Origin: an uncultured Alphaproteobacteria bacterium
GTDB lineage: Bacteria; Pseudomonadota; Alphaproteobacteria; UBA2966
Direction of reading: 5' to 3'
Assembly: GCA_958295725.1 (NCBI GenBank)
Contig: OY282368.1
Location: 1,882,001-1,946,000, forward strand
Length of the DNA: 64,000 bases
Part shown: piece after piece, positions 62,433 through 64,000 of the stretch
How the letters are laid out: the number at the start of each line of letters is the position of its first letter
Position numbering within the stretch: the first letter of the stretch is position 1
The notes under the pieces: generated by a model
What the model was told of the DNA's origin: nothing
The model's input: the letters and a program-made list of their open reading frames with translations, nothing else
Databases searched by the model: none
Translations under genes and position numbers: made by a program

Positions 62433-64000
62433 TCAGGCGCGGGCCGGCGCTTCCATGGCTTCGTCGAGGCCGAGCGCCGCGAGCGCCGTGGACACGATAT
62501 GGGGAGCCGTCAGGCCTGCGGCTTCGTACTGTTTGGCGGGAGAATCGTGGGCGACGAAGAAATCGGGCAACGTCATCGTCCTGACCTTCACGCCCCGGAC
62601 CGGAAGGCCGTCCGATCCGAGGAACTGGAGGACATGCGACCCGAACCCCCCGATCGCCCCCTCCTCGATGGTGATGAGCACCTCGTGCTCCGCCACGAGC
62701 CGGCGCAGGAGATCGTGGTCCAGCGGCTTGGCGAAACGCGCGTCCGCGACCGTGGTGGACAGACCGCGGGCCGCCAGCTCCTCGGCGGCATCCAGACATT
62801 CCCGCAACCGCGCTCCGAAAGAGAGGAGCGCGATCGTGCTCCCCTCGCGGACGATACGTCCCTTGCCGATCTCGAGGACCTCTCCCGACTCCGGCATTTC
62901 GACGCCCACGCCTTCGCCGCGGGGATAGCGGAAGGCGCACGGCCGGTCGTCGATCGAAACCGCCGTGGCCACCATGTGGACGAGCTCCGCCTCGTCGGCG
63001 GCGGCCATGACGACGAAGCCGGGCAGGCAGGACAGGTATGTGATGTCGTAGGAACCCGCGTGGGTCTGCCCGTCCGCGCCGACCAGCCCGGCGCGGTCGA
63101 TCGCGAAGCGCACCGGCAGAGACTGGATCGCCACGTCGTGCACGACCTGATCGTAGGCCCGTTGCAGGAACGTCGAATAGATCGCCGCGAACGGCTTGAA
63201 GCCTTCGGTCGCGAGACCCGCGGAGAAAGTCACGGCGTGCTGCTCCGCGATGCCGACGTCGAAGCAACGCCCGGGGAACCGTTCCTGGAACAGGTCGATC
63301 CCGGTTCCCGCCGGCATGGCCGCGGTGACCGCCACGATCCTGTCGTCGCGTTCGGCCTCCGCGATCAGGGATCGGGCGAACACCTTCGTGTAGGACGGGG
63401 CGTTCGACTTGGCCTTGACCTGCGTTCCGGTCGGGACGTCGAACTTCGAGACGCCGTGATACTTGTCGCCCGAGCTCTCCGCCGGCGGATAGCCGTGTCC
63501 CTTGCGTGTCACCACGTGGACGAGAACGGGGCCGGGCTCCGCGGAGTCCCGCACGTTCCGGAGTACGGGCAACAGATGGTCGACGTTGTGCCCGTCGATG
63601 GGACCCACGTAGTAAAAGCCCAGCTCCTCGAACAACGTTCCGCCGGTCACGAGGCCCCGGGCATACTCCTCGGCGAGCCGGGCGGTCCGTTCGACCGGGT
63701 CGGGCAGGCGTTGCGCCACCCCCTTGGCGAATTGCCGCAGACCGCGATAGGAACGCGACGAGATCAGGCGGGAGAGATAGGCCTTGAGCGCCCCGACATT
63801 GGGGGCGATCGACATGTCGTTGTCGTTGAGAACGACGATGAGCCTGTTCGGCATCGAACCGGCGTTGTTCATCGCCTCGTAGGCCATGCCGGCGGTCATG
63901 GCGCCATCGCCGATCACGGCGATGACGTTGTTGTCCCTGCCCGCGAGATCCCGAGCCACCGCCATGCCCAGGCCCGCCGAAACCGAGGTCGAGCTGTGCG
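62433..64000 (-). CDS. dxs: 1-deoxy-D-xylulose-5-phosphate synthase, C-terminal part (cut by window end)
   Basis: About 520 residues of DXS, the first enzyme of the MEP isoprenoid pathway, which joins pyruvate and glyceraldehyde 3-phosphate with thiamine diphosphate. The visible part includes [31 protein letters not shown] (TPP/Mg motif), [17 protein letters not shown] (catalytic Glu), [17 protein letters not shown] and the C-terminal transketolase domain. The N-terminal about 115 residues lie beyond base 64000. Confidence 0.96.
   Translation of the reverse strand, partial: HSSTSVSAGLGMAVARDLAGRDNNVIAVIGDGAMTAGMAYEAMNNAGSMPNRLIVVLNDNDMSIAPNVGALKAYLSRLISSRSYRGLRQFAKGVAQRLPDPVERTARLAEEYARGLVTGGTLFEELGFYYVGPIDGHNVDHLLPVLRNVRDSAEPGPVLVHVVTRKGHGYPPAESSGDKYHGVSKFDVPTGTQVKAKSNAPSYTKVFARSLIAEAERDDRIVAVTAAMPAGTGIDLFQERFPGRCFDVGIAEQHAVTFSAGLATEGFKPFAAIYSTFLQRAYDQVVHDVAIQSLPVRFAIDRAGLVGADGQTHAGSYDITYLSCLPGFVVMAAADEAELVHMVATAVSIDDRPCAFRYPRGEGVGVEMPESGEVLEIGKGRIVREGSTIALLSFGARLRECLDAAEELAARGLSTTVADARFAKPLDHDLLRRLVAEHEVLITIEEGAIGGFGSHVLQFLGSDGLPVRGVKVRTMTLPDFFVAHDSPAKQYEAAGLTAPHIVSTALAALGLDEAMEAPARA

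Overview
The window is high-GC DNA from what looks like an alphaproteobacterium, probably Rhodospirillales-like and marine or host-associated. This is inference from gene content: dxs next to tlyA, tripartite tricarboxylate (TctABC) and taurine-type transporters, a split transketolase, an IS5/IS427-type element, and dense short-spaced operons. There is no rRNA or tRNA to settle it. The window starts between genes and ends inside dxs.

Layout. (1) 0-19.9 kb is ordinary metabolism and transport: dienelactone hydrolase, split transketolase, a DadA-like oxidase, a SpeD-like protein, LepA, a cupin and a PLP dehydratase separated by a complete insertion sequence, a VTT-domain membrane protein, two MFS transporters, a TauABC-like ABC operon, a TctCBA transporter and a flavin monooxygenase. 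(2) 20.2-47.1 kb is a large RiPP (ribosomally made, post-translationally modified peptide) locus. (3) 47.2-51.0 kb holds two aminotransferases and a 3-hydroxyisobutyrate-dehydrogenase-like enzyme. (4) 51.0-52.7 kb is a compact parA operon with visibly lower GC. (5) 52.7-64 kb holds a DUF2147 protein, a BMP-type binding protein, a TauE/SafE permease, a molybdopterin oxidoreductase, a HicAB toxin-antitoxin pair, an SDR remnant, trans-sulfuration enzymes (CBS and CGS/CGL), tlyA and dxs.

The RiPP locus is the main interest. A minus-strand run reads: an NHLP leader fused to a CFI-box-like domain, five further NHLP-leader precursors with Ser/Thr/Cys/Ala/Gly-rich cores after a double-glycine site, a fused TOMM cyclodehydratase (leader-binding domain plus YcaO), a SagB-type dehydrogenase, a LanM-like protein and a 2-oxoglutarate oxygenase. 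The last four are coupled or nearly so. A plus-strand run holds a second, about 93% identical YcaO fusion, an NHLP leader with no core at all, a TolC-type outer-membrane factor and a PhyH-like oxygenase. Facing it are the three NHLM export genes: a C39-peptidase ABC transporter, a second ABC ATPase and an HlyD-type adaptor. A third small operon (HTH-like protein, Asp/Asn beta-hydroxylase, lambda-K-like NlpC/P60 protein) and a beta-barrel protein lie inside the locus.

A reasonable model is that leaders dock on the YcaO fusion, Cys/Ser/Thr become azolines, SagB oxidises them to azoles, and the LanM-like protein dehydrates remaining Ser/Thr. It probably cannot form lanthionine rings, because the zinc ligands of its cyclase half are missing. 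Up to three oxygenases may hydroxylate. The C39 ABC transporter cuts after Gly-Gly and the product leaves through HlyD and TolC. This combination (azole-forming, dehydrating and hydroxylating enzymes acting on NHLP precursors) is the best candidate for an undescribed system here. Functions come from motif reading only; no database search was run.
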